DNA of 64,000 nt from Capra hircus (GCF_001704415.2 NC_030817.1:48345550-48409549); one strand, 5' to 3'. Shown: positions 1 through 12,191, counted from the stretch's first letter. Notes: generated by a model from the sequence alone, not told the origin. Translations and numbers: made by a program.

Positions 1-95
1 CTGCTGAACCAGAAAATCTGGAACTGTGGCCCAGCAATCTGTGTTCTAACAGAACCTCCAGGTAATTCTGATACATGCCAAAGACTGAGCCACAA
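1..95 (+). mobile_element. MER5A-like hAT-Charlie MITE fragment
   Basis: The stretch resembles the right half of MER5A: a 'cccagcaatctgtgtt' core, then 'cctccaggtaattctgat', then a terminus close to 'gactgag'. The left part lies beyond the window edge. This is a non-coding ancient DNA-transposon relic, recognised from memory of the consensus. Confidence 0.6.
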
Positions 96-640
96 GGGTA
101 AGAGGTAGCTTTTAGTAGGGGAAAGGAGAAACTCACAAAGCCAAGAAAATAACAACACAGGTTCCCCCATTCTCCCCTCATCCCAAGAAGCATATAGTAC
201 CCAAAGCAATATGTTCAATCTGCAATGTAGCTCTGCATTATAGGAGAGGAATTCCATCCCCTTGCTATCCTCCCTTCCATAAGAAAGAACATACAAGTTT
301 AAAGCTTAAATATATGTATTCTTATATACACATGAATGCACGCGTGTGTGTGTGATCTTGTCATCCTTTTTTCTGTAAGGTTTTATCTGTAAGGGCAAAC
401 ATGAAGCCCCCAACATTTTTGTGAGTTTTACTTTCCGAAACTCCACCAGTTTCTCACAGTGAATATTTACACAAAAATATCTTCAAGCTCTCATTAGGGG
501 GATGGGAAATGAATGATTTTGAAATATGCCAGAGCATATATTTGTTCTTAGCAATACCTTACCTTGGAAGAAATTATTTAACCAGAGCCTAAACTGCTAG
601 GGTTTTATCAGAGTTTGACTAGAAAAAAATTTATAGCATT
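96..640. other. Non-coding, no recognised content
   Basis: No coding region or repeat family is recognised here. A short alternating run of the form (tatg/tgtg) lies near 310-355. The stretch is AT-rich, with stop codons in all frames. It is intergenic, far downstream of PYGO1. Confidence 0.5.
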
Positions 641-1325
641 AAATGCATATATCAGAGAAAGATCTAAAATTAATCAGTGTCTACCTTAGGCAGCTAGAAA
701 AATAAAACAAAATAAATCCAATGTAAAAAGTGTTTTAAAAGAAATAATTTAAAATTAAAACATAAATCAATGAAATTAAAACTAGGAAATCAATAGAGAA
801 AATCAATAAAACAAATCTGGTTTTATGAAAATAAAATCAACAAGCCTCTAGCCAGGCTACATAAGGGAAAAAAGGCGGGGGGTAAGGGGGGTGGAGAGGA
901 CACAAATAACTAATATGAGAAATGAAAGAGGCGGTATCACTGCAGATACCATGAATATGAAAAGAATTATAAAGGAGTACTATGAACAACTCTGTGCCTA
1001 CAAATTTGATAACCTAGATGAAATGGGCCAACTTCCTGAAGGACATGATCTGCCAAAACTAACACAAAAAGAAATAGACAACCTGAATAGGCCTTTATCT
1101 ATTAAAGAAATTGAATCAATAAGCAATAACCTCCCAAAAGAGAGAGCTCCAGACCCTGATGGGGGTCACTGGTGACAAACATTAAGGAAGAAACTATACC
1201 AATTATCTATAGTTTCTTTCAGAAGACAGAGGTAGAGGATATACTTCCTAACTCATTCTACAAAGCCAGACATACCAGAACCTAGAAATCTCCAAGACAG
1301 GCCGACCTTGTGCCTAGTCTTGAAG
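641..1325 (+). mobile_element. L1 LINE fragment, ORF2 (endonuclease-RT linker)
   Basis: The translation at 891-1175 matches the L1 ORF2 protein between the endonuclease and the reverse transcriptase: EYYEQLCAYKFDNLDEM, then IDNLNRPLSIKEIE, then a PDPDG motif. The preceding AT-rich stretch with 'aatcaacaagcctctagccaggct' corresponds to the upstream ORF2 region. The reading frame closes at 1175, but L1-like sequence continues to about 1325. The catalytic RT core is absent, so this copy is dead. Confidence 0.8.
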
Positions 1326-1509
1326 TTGGGTAGTGTCAGTCATCTAACTTTCTTCTTCTCCTTCAGTAATGTGTTGACTATTCTGGGTATTTTGCCTCTC
1401 CATATAAACTGTAGAATCAGTTTGTCAATATCTACAAAATGACTTGCTAGAATTTTGATTGGGATTGCACTAAATTGATAGATCAAGTTTGAAGAACAAT
1501 AATCAATGC
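1326..1509 (-). mobile_element. L1 ORF2 C-terminal segment, inverted
   Basis: Read on the minus strand, 1340-1537 gives YQFSAIPIKI followed by KLILQFIWRGKIPRI, the conserved stretch of L1 ORF2p downstream of the RT domain. It lies between two plus-strand L1 pieces. The L1 therefore carries an internal inversion, or this is a separate insertion. Confidence 0.75.
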
Positions 1510-2215
1510 AGTGTGGTATTGGTGAAAGGACAGGCAAATAGATCAGTGGAACAGAATAGAGAGCCTAGAAATACACCCACAGGAATACAGTCAACTGGTC
1601 TTTGACAAAGGATCAAAGGCAATATGATGGACAAAAACCAGTCTTTTCAACAAATGGAACAACTGGACACCCACATGCAAAAAAGTAAATCTAGGCATAG
1701 TGGTTCTAAACGTCACAAAGTGTATTCGAAACAGATCACAGACCTAAAATTAAAATGTAAACTTATAAATTTTAGGTTCAACACCAAAGGCATGATTCAT
1801 GAAAGAAAACTGGTAAGCTGGACTACATTAGTTTTTTTCTGTTCTATGAGTGACACTATCAAGAGAATGAAAAGACACAACACAGAATGGAAGAAAATAT
1901 TTGCAAAGGATGCATATGATAAAGGACCGTTACCCAAAATACATAAGAATTCTTAAGAAAACAACATCTGATTAAAAGATGAGCCAAACCTTAACAGACA
2001 CCTCACCAAAGAAGATACACAGATGACAAATAAGAATATGAAAAGATGTTCCACGTCATATGTCATAAGGGAAATGCAAATTAGAGCAATAACATACAAA
2101 CACATATTATAATGGCCAAAATCCACAACAGTGACACCACCAAATGCTGACAAGGAAGTGGAACAGGAACTTTCATTCATTGCTGGTGGAAATGCAAAAA
2201 ATTGAGTTTAGTGGT
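1510..2215 (+). mobile_element. L1 LINE fragment, ORF2 3' part
   Basis: This is sense-strand L1 sequence. It starts at the 'atagatcagtggaacagaatagagagcc' region of ORF2 and runs through the stretch upstream of the 3' UTR ('tcattcattgctggtggaaatgcaaaa'). A fragment of the frame is open at 1624-1956 but carries stops on both sides. It is the continuation of the L1 at 641-1325. Confidence 0.8.
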
Positions 2216-3029
2216 TTCTTACAAAATGAAACATAATCTATTTGCTGTAGCACCTCACCTTACCAGGCTCAGCATTCCCTTTTTTATTTCTTCTTAGCAC
2301 TTATTCTCTAATTCACTTTTAGTTAATTTTCTTTTTCTATAGAATAAAAATTTCATGAGTGTAGTGAGTTTCGTCTGCTTGATTTACGGCATGCACTGCG
2401 ATGTTCTTAGCAGTTAGAACAGTGACTGACATAACACTCATTATTAAATGCTGAATGAATGAATATCTATACATTGGATTTCATAATTTTTGTTTTTTAT
2501 TCTTTATCTTTCAGGATCCTGAATTGTACTTCTCTTAGTCTTTTTCAGGCTGTGCTGTCATTTTCATCAAGTGGATCGAAATTTTAAAAGATGTTTGTTG
2601 GCTATTTTTATCATTAGTTTTCTTCATGTTTTGAAATTTTGATTTACAGTGGGTTTTTTTTTTTTTTCTTTCTTTTTACTTTTGTTTCTTTCTTAGGTTC
2701 TTCCTTTCCCTTCTGGCAGTTTTAAGTTGCCTCTAACCTGTGTCCTAGGAACTCCAATTCAGCCAAGTGTTACGTCAATTTACTGTTTCAAATTCTTTGG
2801 TGATACTGTACACAAGTTACCAACTGAGAAAATTACAAAACTGTGTATTTGTGCCACATTAGGCCTATAAGCTAGGGTCCCAGGTATCAGCTGGAGCCAA
2901 GTTTGCTTTTTAACCTTTTTCACATGTGAGGCAGCAGCACAAGTAATCCCAGCTCCCACCAGGCTTAAAGCAGTTATTCCTGTTCTACTGACCACTAAAA
3001 AAATCAGTTTCACCAATTTCACCAAATTG
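2216..3029. other. Non-coding, unclassified AT-rich sequence
   Basis: There is no supported gene. A minus-strand frame of 86 codons at 2780-3040 has no domain I recognise and no splice or promoter context. A T-run lies near 2650-2668. The sequence may include diverged L1M or MIR remnants. Confidence 0.4.
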
Positions 3030-3420
3030 AGGCTCATCAATTTTATTCACCTTTTAAATAAACTCTTTTATCTTTTAAAGATTAACCATTTAAATAACTT
3101 TTAAATATTAAATCTTTTACATGTTTTAAATAGCCAATTTGTGGCCCTATTATTCCTCTCTAGTGTTTGTTTTCTATTCTATTTCGTATTATCTTATTTC
3201 CTTCCTCTACTTTCCTCACGATTTTTTATTCCTTAGGATTATTTATTTCATATGCTCTTGAGATCAACACTTAGCTCATTATATTTTGGGCTGAAAAATT
3301 ATCTAAAGCTATATATTTCCCTTTAAGTTTGCATTATTGCATCTCAAGTTTGGAATGTAGTAGCACTTAGACCTCATTACCCTGCCAGATTAGAGTTTTT
3401 GACAGCTTTCTGCCTTGGGC
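3030..3420 (-). mobile_element. Diverged L1M fragment (antisense)
   Basis: The plus strand shows the antisense L1 ORF2 pattern, with 'ttattcctctctagtgtttg' followed by 'agctatatatttcccttta' and a 'gcatctcaagtttgg' stretch. The copy is heavily decayed with no open frame. It is classified from memory of L1M consensus text. Confidence 0.5.
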
Positions 3421-4235
3421 TCAGAGTCATGCAGGATGCTGCTTCAGCATAGTTTATTTTTTCCTTTATTTCTTATCCTGGTCTGTGTGTATACATATTT
3501 ATGTTTTGAACCCAATCTTTTTATATTTATCATTGTTATATGTTTGAAACAAAGTGATACCTTAGACCATCAATTTCATAATGTTGTTTGATCAGAAGTC
3601 TCTGTACATCTTTTTCCTACAACAGATGGGATAATTTTTTTTTCCCTTCCACACATTTAAATAAACCTTTGGTACATTCAAATTTTACCTCGATGTACTT
3701 TTATCTTATTGTCACCTTTATTACCTCTAATACCAAGTTGCATCAACTGATACAGTCACATTTTATGCATCTTTGTTTTTCTCAAGGCACCTGATGATTT
3801 TTTCAAACAGATTTTGGTTGTCTTTTGTAAACCTAATTTTATCATTCAAGCAAGTTTGTTCTTAATATTGCTACAGTATTAGCAACACTGTAGCTCTACT
3901 TCAAGGATCACTATGCTGCTGAGATTATAGAACTCCTCTCCAGTTAATTTTCTATTAACAAAACTAGAGTCTTAATTTGTAACAATCAAAATAGAGGTTT
4001 GTTCGTTTTCTTAAGGAAACTCAGGACTCAGTGTTGTGTACAAACTTCATAGGGAAAACAACAAAAATCTTGGTTTGCTCCTCAGTATAAAACTAAATTC
4101 CTAGTAAGCTGGAGCTATCACCCTGCTTAACACTTCCTTGCACATTTCCTACCCACAGCCAAGACTATCACACTTACTTGTCTTGATGAAAGTCAAGCAT
4201 TTAAAAAACAGTTATTTTTCTCTTTAAAAACTAGC

Positions 4236-4241
4236 TTTATT
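4236..4241 (-). other. Candidate distal poly(A) signal of PYGO1
   Basis: AATAAA on the minus strand (TTTATT on plus), at the left limit of the repeat-poor block. It is followed on the minus strand by a T-rich and A-rich stretch. This is a motif match only. Confidence 0.3.
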
Positions 4242-7200
4242 TAAAAGAATCTAAAGCATAACACTACCAGGAAACAAATTTACAATACATATTGTTCAAG
4301 AAAGCCTGCCATACATAATTTCAACTAATAGTAGGTCTATATACTGGTGAATAACATTCTTTATACAACACACAAATGACATTTAGCATGATCCCTGAAA
4401 AGAACAGCCAACAATAACACAGACTTTTGATAGAACCTCTACATATCTTACTACTTACCTATAAAAAAACTAAAATGTGGAAGATAAGTTAAACTCCAAT
4501 TTTAAAATTCTAGCAGATATTTAAGGAAAAATAATGAGAAGGAAATAGTATATTAAAAAGAAAAATGAAAACTGGCTTACCATTATTTACAGTAATTATT
4601 AAAAAGTATTCAGAATTGAGAATTATTTCTTTACTAGTTGGAAGCCAAACTGCCCATTGTCTACTGCATTCAGTTACCAAGCCAATTTTATTTCTCTGAA
4701 AACTGTAACCTGCATGTTAACTACATAAAGAAAATAATTTGGAGGTAACCTAGTCATTTTATACTTCATTCAAATTTTTCTACAAAGCAATTCATGAATC
4801 ATTTAATATGAATACTTCTTTAAAACTCTATGATTCAAATAGAAATAGATCCAGTTCTAAAAGACTGTATATGAAGTGCCAGAAAAAAAAAAAAAATTTA
4901 AAACTAAAATACAAAAAAAAAAAAACCATGAAAACACTGAGCATTCAAATAAAATATAATGGGATTATGACACAGTATGGCATCTGGAATTTTTTTCTAA
5001 GAACTGAATCAGATTCATTGCTATGTCAGTTGTATCAATAGCTGGCAATCAAATGTATGCTACATACCAAAACAACCATGCCAAAAATGACAACAGTAGA
5101 CATTAACCTTGTAATATACATCACTGATATAGTAAAATCTTATCAATTCAGGATAGTTTAAATTGATAGAAGTCTGAAATTTTAAATATTTTAAAAAGAT
5201 ATGCAGTTTAAGCACTCACAAGCATTTTTTTTTCTGTTAAGTGTGTAATTTCAAATATGCAAATCTGCAAGTATTATCTATTACAATTCTTTTGGGTACT
5301 TGGTTTGATGACAAAAGAATGCTTTTAAACTAGTATTCTGAAATAAATGCTTATAAAAAGCTAAAATTTTTTTCAAGATTAAACATTTTTCATTAAAATC
5401 TTATCATTTTCATTAACAAATCTTTTCATCAGAGAGTACAAACACCAATCAAGCCTTGCATCAACGGTTACAAATTCTAACTAGAGGCATTTCATGTTAT
5501 TTTAATAAATAGTTTCTCAATAAATGAAGATTACTATTTATTTTGATTATGGTGGAGTGAATGATATCTTTCTTGGTTGGAAGACATTAAAATAAGTTCA
5601 AAGTCTAGTATATAATTTTAATGATATGGGTTAAAAAAATCTAATATGCACTGTCAGTTAAGATAATTCCTTAGTAAATTATAACTGTAGGAAGAAGATC
5701 AAATTTTTAAGAAGTATTTATTATGAGTGCTTCTAGGAACTGCCAACACCCAATTTTATTCCTCTCTTCCATTTCCGACATCAGGCCATCTATTAATACT
5801 AACCCATAAATACTGATGTCTCACATACTTCACAGAGTAGCTTAAACATATCAGCATAAGAAATAATTAGTATTACATAGTAATTTCCTTTGCCATAGGA
5901 ATAAATGTTGGACAAAGTCTGGAAACATTTTATTTTCCAATTTGAATTACAGTAATTTTGCCACAGATCACAGCACTAGTGCATGTGTTACTTTAAACAT
6001 GCTCTAAGAACAAAACAAAAATTTACTGCAAAAATACATGTCACCAATGTGGAACACACTCAGATTTGTATAAAAGTACTGAACTAATATCCCAAAAAGA
6101 GGTATATGTAAGCAGTACATAAGGAAGAAATAGTTTTAATATGAAACAGTCATTTAAGTCACATACATCATGATAAGAAGCAGGACTTTCTTTTATAAAA
6201 GGCATTTTAACTAACAAGCAACATCATCTACATCACCTACAGAACAAGAAAAGGACAGGTATTTAGAATTTTATTACAAATAATGTGTTTTGACAAAATA
6301 TGACATGATGAACCTTATCCATTGGGTTTCATTAAGTTTTCAATGAAAACTTCCTTCCCTTTATTTGCCCTAGACCACTTGTCTTGGCAAATACTAATGC
6401 CGTCCCTAGTTCCTTTACTCCAGGGGTGCCTCTACGCTCCCATCACTGTACCAAGAGTTGGAAAAATACAGATGCGACTTCTATACTACTTTATAGGATA
6501 AATGGAATACAGGATATGGGGAAGTTACTGAAATTTGGAAATGAGAAGGAAACCTCTGAGTTCTGAAGCAGAGAAAAAGAAATAGTGAAAAGTCTCAAAG
6601 GAAACTGGGAAGTACTCTCAAGGTTCCGATCTAATAAAAATACTGCTTTCTATGGTGCCTGAAATGTGGTTGTATTGCCTGAAATCTAAGATATTAAGAT
6701 TCATTCTCCATTAAGTCTTTAAAAAAAGAGAAATTTAATCCCATGTTCTTCACTTTGTTCAAAACTTACTGGAAAACATTTTCCCCTTAAAAATCTAGCC
6801 AACCACAGCCAACAAAGGAGTGTGACTTCTGAGGAAAGATATGAAATTTTGAAGTACAGAACATCCAGGAAGGGAAAAGGCAGGTTGGTTTCTAGAGCAT
6901 TTCACTGGAGAATTTAAGATGGTAGGAGGGCAACTGGGAAACACTCACACCAAAGAACGTAACCTTCCTGGGTCCAATCAGGAAAAAGGTAAGACCTCTC
7001 CTTTCTCCTTCCTACATTGACTGGTTCTCCTAAAGAAGGAGCATTCAGCATGATACTACTGGCTAACTATATGACGGTTTAAATAAGCCTTTATGAGCTT
7101 CCCTAAGAATCTAGTCATAGAGAGTTCTAAATCACTATTTACAAATGAACTTTGGGAATCTGGATGCTTTTAATTAGAAAGATCTTAAATAACAAAACAC

Positions 7201-8753
7201 TCATGCATATGAAACCTCTATACACTGCAAAAAAGAAATTGAAAAACTCACTCGAGCTCCCTTTAAAAATCATTGCTTTATATATATATATTTGCTATTA
7301 AATACAATTACTATAGCATGTTGAATAGTAAGTACTAGCACTCAGTTTGTTCAAGACAAACAAATTTGGAAGAGTATTCGAAGAAAACTCCTGATATTTT
7401 ACCTGGATGATTAAAGTCAGCAGGTATCAGGGTGACCTATTATTGCAGTTTTTTTCCTACCACTAGGAAGAGTTGGGAATCTAAACACATACACACACAA
7501 ATTGGATTTCTTATATTGTGTTGATCTAAGAAGAATAAGCACTAGTACAAGAAAATCTTCCGTTTTATGTACATAATCATCTAGTTTGGATAACAAGAAT
7601 CATAATAGCAGTACTCTAAAGTATTTCACACACAAGGAAAACACGGATCACAAATCTAATTCTAAGCAGTCTATCTGAAGAATAATTTCTTTTCCTTTTA
7701 CAAGCTAAATTACTTCTGTATTAGAGTGTCCAGTAGCATCTAGAAGCAAGTGGTTCAAGAATTCTTTAGTGAAATGAACAAAGCAAGTTCTGAGAAAGGA
7801 ACTGATGTTTTAAAACTTTCTATCAGTAACCTAGTCTTGTTGAGGGAGCCAGCTGCTGATAGCCAGGCTGAACTCTGGCAAAACTTGAGAATGCAGGAGA
7901 AACCCCAAGATTTCCTGCTCAACTGCACATACATGTGTCCTTTCAGTGAAGGAAGAGGATTACGCTAAAAATGGTGTGATGTTACTAGAAGATTATGCAG
8001 TTCATTCCCTCTTTAAATATTTTGAAATTTAGGGCAACTCGTCACTTGCATTATGAAAGCCACATCAATTTGTGTAACAGTTTTCTTCGAGTCATATTAG
8101 GCAAATTAATATCTGGCCTTCTTAAAATTCATCACTTCCCTACCAAAAAGCCTCTAGAAAACTTCTGACAGTGTTATATAGAGACAAATGTAGAACTAGT
8201 AAGAAAATTAATTCAAATAGATGAAAACATTAATCAGTTATGATTACAGTTTGCCTGTACTACATTGCTGGAATCAACCATGGTTTTTCTCTCTTTTGGA
8301 TATTGAACAGATTCTTATCTAAGTAAGTAAGGTGTTCTTAAGACCTAAACACAAGACAAATTTACTTGTTTGTAAAATTTTAAAAACAATTATTTGGAAA
8401 TGGAAAATAAAAGTCACATTATAAATCAAGTATTTTTAGACTAATTTGAGAGAGGTTATTTCCTTTTCACAAAACAACTACCTAATAAAACTGTAAGCAA
8501 CAGAGGGCTTTAGAAACTGCTTCTCACCAGTTTTAGCAATGAGGACAGCGAGTACTACTGTGTTAACTCTTGAGGACACTGGAAGGTTCCACTAAGTATC
8601 TAACTATACTCAGTAATTTATTTTTTTTATCACCATCTGATGCTAGAAATGGGTTTATAGCATGCAGTGCATTATATCTTAAAAAACAGCACTCACTGGA
8701 TTTCAAAAACAACACAACTAGATCCTTAAGCATTTAGAAAATAACAAAAGCTA

Positions 8754-8831
8754 CAATGTAAGCAAAATATGATCTTCAAGTATGTTACTGAACAATGTAA
8801 GCAAAATATGATCTTCAAGTATGCTACTGAA
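8754..8831. repeat. Tandem duplication, 39 bp x 2
   Basis: Two adjacent copies of a 39-bp unit start at 8754 and 8793, both containing 'aagcaaaatatgatcttc'. They differ by a single T/C and are followed by a four-base partial third copy. The near identity means a recent duplication. Confidence 0.85.
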
Positions 8832-9064
8832 CAATCAAATGTCAAGAGTCAGCCCAATGTACTGCATTTTAATCTGCTTCAAATGGTTAAATTTTCACAC
8901 AAAGTACCACCTAGTATGAGAGTTTATATCATTTCATTTCCTAAAACTATAAAGATATTTATCTTACAGCTATCCTTAAAATATTTTGTACTCACCTCTA
9001 ACTAGTCACAGGTAAATGGAAAAAACCTTATATTACCTTGTACCATATGAAATTGCTGTTTTTG

Positions 9065-9975
9065 TTGGTCACAATTAAAACACTATTTAAAAAAATAAGT
9101 TTTATTCAATCAAAATATGCATCATGAGCATTAATAATTTTCTTCTAATAGGATATTAAATATTTCATTTTTATAAAATTCATCATTTGCTATGTTGTAT
9201 AAATTGTTCAAACCCTCCAATTACTGTTTCTCAATTGGAGAATATGTAGTTTCTTAGAAAAAACTCCAAATGATGAAAACTACACCAGTTCATTGGATAA
9301 AGTTCTGGTGACTATGCTGGAAACGACAGAATCGAATACTTCAATTAACTTTGCATTAGTGGCTTGTAAAACGTGATTGATGCCAGTGCTGTCATGTAAA
9401 AGTTTCGGTTCGTGTTTACTAATCAAAGGGCACATAACCAAAATTTTCAAGCGTAATTTAAGTTTCTTGGCAATATTGCTGCTGCTGTCATTTCACCAAG
9501 GTTTAAATGGTTGTCACTATCCCTTTTGCAGATCACCACACAGTCTTCAGATTTGGTCACAACAGTAATGATGGTTCAAGTTTGGGAGCTTTACCAACAA
9601 CCAACCATTGTGTAAATTGCTATCAACTGTCATATAGAATCCTTTTTTTGGGTCACAGGTTTTGATCCACTCCAAAAACAGGTTTCTGTTGTTTCAAATC
9701 TTAATGAGTGTACTTCCAACTGTCTCCATTCTTGATCTTCTCTCAAGAGAATACCTTTCAGTCTATTTTTACACTCTCCCCAGCCCCAGCAGAAACTTGT
9801 GTCTCCTGCAGGGCCTCAAATGGTTGTCAGTAAGCTCTCACCTTGGCTCTTAATTGATCTTCACTTAAAATGGATTCTGAACTCCTGTGAGGCTCACTCT
9901 TACATTCAGATCCCAAGAACAAGATTTTTCAAACCACCACTGAGTAGTTCTTCTGCCAGCAGAGCCCTGTAAGGC
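9065..9975 (-). mobile_element. Decayed mariner-family DNA transposon
   Basis: The minus-strand translation, in broken frames, shows remnants of a mariner transposase. A WWFEKSCSWDLNVR stretch resembles the N-terminal DNA-binding domain motif. Further on, LLHDSTGINHVLQAT resembles the LLHDNARPH block around the second catalytic aspartate. Many stops and frameshifts make it non-functional. The exact ends and terminal inverted repeats were not resolved. Confidence 0.6.
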
Positions 9976-10527
9976 CAAATTCATTTTTCTATGTCCCAGT
10001 TTGAAATGATATTAAGAAAAGTATTCACAATTCTTCTGAGAATACTGTATTATTTATTTCTCTGGAAAACAATAACAAAACAACTCAATAATCAAGGAAA
10101 ACTGAAGAGTGAAGAGCATAATATTGTTATATTTCTAAACAGCACAACTAAAAACACCCTTTATGACAACTCTACTAATTGTAGTCAATTTTCAACTGAT
10201 CTTACGTTAGCAATTTCATGTGGTACAATCCACAAGTTAATCAACAAATACGTATTGAACATCTACTATATGCTAACATCTGTCTTGTATCTGTACAAAC
10301 AGACATCCTGGAAAGATTGACTTGATAATATGACAGTCACTCATTTCAGGAACACCAGTAAGGGAAGAATCTGGTGTCATACTCTACTATTTGTTAGAAG
10401 ATCCATTAAAATGTATGCTTTCATGTTTTAGCTACATATATTCTTTCTGAGAACACATTACATGGATTCTCAAATATTCTTTGAACTAAATGTTTAACTT
10501 GATATTGCCGAAGTTCAGCAGTGAAAT

Positions 10528-10735
10528 ACACTTGACCCTTGAACAATGTAGGAGCTAGCGGTGCCAATCTCTTCACTGTGAAAAAACTGCATACAACTTT
10601 ACAGCCAGCCCCCCAGAACTGTGTTTCCCTATCCTAGGGTTTAACCCACCAAGGATCATGTAGTACGACAGTATGCCTTTACTGGAAATCAGTGGATGTA
10701 TGCAGTTCAAACTTGTGTTCAAGGGTCAACTGACA
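10528..10735. mobile_element. Tigger/MER2-type MITE with terminal inverted repeats
   Basis: The left end reads 'acttgacccttgaacaatg'. The right end is its inverted complement, 'cttgtgttcaagggtcaact'. The internal sequence is only about 170 bp and non-coding. The TIR sequence matches the mammalian pogo/Tigger MITE group (MER2/MER44-like). Confidence 0.75.
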
Positions 10736-10839
10736 CATTTTTCAATGATTGTAACTTTTAAAAAAGTAAAAACTTGCCTACATTTGCTATACATTATCTT
10801 GAAACTTCAAGAGGCTTTTATGTTTAACAACAACTAAAA

Positions 10840-10845
10840 TTTATT
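10840..10845 (-). other. Candidate proximal poly(A) signal of PYGO1
   Basis: AATAAA on the minus strand, 222 bases downstream of the PYGO1 TAA stop. It is the first canonical hexamer I found after the stop. Confidence 0.4.
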
Positions 10846-11066
10846 TGTATAGTACTTTCTAATGCACCCCCATATACATTATTCTTATTTATGATAGCAA
10901 ACGACGATACAAAATATGCACTAGCAATGGAGTATTAATAAAAACTAAAAGGTAAATAATATTTTCATGTATGCATTTAAAAAATCATGTAAAACATTAA
11001 AATCCTGTGTCACTGACCCTCTGTAATACACAGAGGGTGGGGAAACACTGAAGTGAATGCCTGTTA

Positions 11067-12191
11067 TTAGCCATCACTGCCCACTGCAGGTGGACCGAAT
11101 GCTTCTCTAGTGCGCATTAACTGAACATCTTTGTCAGCCATACAGGTATCACAGCCCCATACTGCTGACGCTTCTGCTGTTAGGAGGCCATAAGCTGTTT
11201 CGGTCATTCCAGTGCAGATCCGATGAAACCATTTCTGACAAGAGGCTTCACACAGGATGGCATCCTGATCGTCATTCACCTCATTTGTACAAATTCCACA
11301 AGGATACACTGGGTCAGAGGAAGAATGCCCATGGCGGCTTGGGTGAAGAGCAGATTTACTGCTTTTCTCAGGGGTGCATGTATCTGTGGCACCTCTCGGC
11401 TGCCGTGGTTTACTCTGTGTCCCATTTGCATGGCTGTTGTTTGTAGCCTCAGTGCTACTCGAACGGCTATTCTCTTGACTGACGACATTGTTTCGATTCA
11501 CATTTTTTAATTCAATGTTACTCTGATTCACTGTGTCATCCATATTTAAGTGAGGTGGATGAGCAGAGGAGTTTTGATTTGTGTTTTTGGTAGCTCCTTG
11601 ACTAAAGTCTTGTTTTGGGGGTGGTGCTTTTGCTTGACCAAAAGTGTTTGGGGGAGGAATAAAAGAATGATTAGATTCTAACGGAGAACTAAAATTGGAA
11701 TTACTTCCAGGGACAAAGTTAGATGCCAAGTCAGGGTTAGATACTTGGCTAGCATTCTGCGGAGGAATCTGATTGAAGTTTTCAGCAGGATTTTGTCTAA
11801 AATGTTGATTAGGCATGTTAACATTCTGAGTCAGTGCATTATTGTAAGATGGATTTCCAAAACTTGAATTATCGTGCGGCCCAAAGTTAAAAGCATGAGG
11901 TCGATTAAAACCCATGCCCAAAGGATTCTGAGGAAATGGGTGTGGCTGATTCCTGAGTGAGTAAGGACCACAGTATGGGGAAGACATTCTTGGAGGAACG
12001 TGAGGTGGCATTCTGAATGTGCTGTAGCCTCCAAAGCCAGGATAACCAGGGCCAAGATACGGACTTGATGAAGGTAGTGGTTTATAGGAAATAGTATTGT
12101 AGTTGTCATCAAATGGATTAGCAGCCACTAGATGGTCAGAGTTTGGATTCGGTGGTGGAGCATACTCAGACAATGGAGGAAAAGAAGGCCC
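11067..12191 (-). CDS. PYGO1: PYGO1 coding exon 3 (pygopus 1, PHD-finger Wnt co-activator)
   Basis: This is the terminal coding exon, 374 codons plus TAA. It begins after a consensus acceptor (tttcag, intron side at 12192) in phase 0. It carries residues 46-419 of a 419-residue protein, the length I recall for the human orthologue. An NPF motif lies at 70-72 in the N-terminal homology domain. A long Pro/Asn/Ser-rich middle region follows. The C-terminal PHD finger has a complete C4HC3 zinc-ligand set: C343, C346, C359, C363, H368, C371, C392 and C395. Known of the family: the PHD finger reads methylated H3K4 and binds BCL9/BCL9L, linking the protein to nuclear beta-catenin/TCF. The exon is intact with no frameshift. 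Confidence 0.97.
   Translation of the reverse strand, partial: GPSFPPLSEYAPPPNPNSDHLVAANPFDDNYNTISYKPLPSSSPYLGPGYPGFGGYSTFRMPPHVPPRMSSPYCGPYSLRNQPHPFPQNPLGMGFNRPHAFNFGPHDNSSFGNPSYNNALTQNVNMPNQHFRQNPAENFNQIPPQNASQVSNPDLASNFVPGSNSNFSSPLESNHSFIPPPNTFGQAKAPPPKQDFSQGATKNTNQNSSAHPPHLNMDDTVNQSNIELKNVNRNNVVSQENSRSSSTEATNNSHANGTQSKPRQPRGATDTCTPEKSSKSALHPSRHGHSSSDPVYPCGICTNEVNDDQDAILCEASCQKWFHRICTGMTETAYGLLTAEASAVWGCDTCMADKDVQLMRTREAFGPPAVGSDG

Larger units (their letters stand above)
4236..11066 (-). other. PYGO1: Candidate PYGO1 3' UTR / downstream block
   Basis: About 6.8 kb directly 3' of the PYGO1 stop codon is AT-rich and holds almost no young repeats, unlike the rest of the window. Only one decayed mariner and one Tigger-like MITE are recognised. 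The minus strand has AATAAA hexamers 222 bases after the stop (10840-10845), at 9101-9106, and at the far end (4236-4241). I infer a short and possibly a very long 3' UTR. The sequence alone cannot say which poly(A) site is used, and no coding region is supported in the block. Confidence 0.45.

Noticed and set aside
2780..3040. 86-codon minus-strand frame with a hydrophobic N-terminus
   Set aside because: No recognised family, no splice or promoter context, and it abuts L1 relics. Probably chance.
11223..11510. Plus-strand frame inside PYGO1 exon 3
   Set aside because: Antisense shadow of the PHD-finger region.
11831..12112. Minus-strand alternative frame inside PYGO1 exon 3
   Set aside because: A shifted frame over the conserved PYGO1 coding sequence. 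No start context or conservation is evident.
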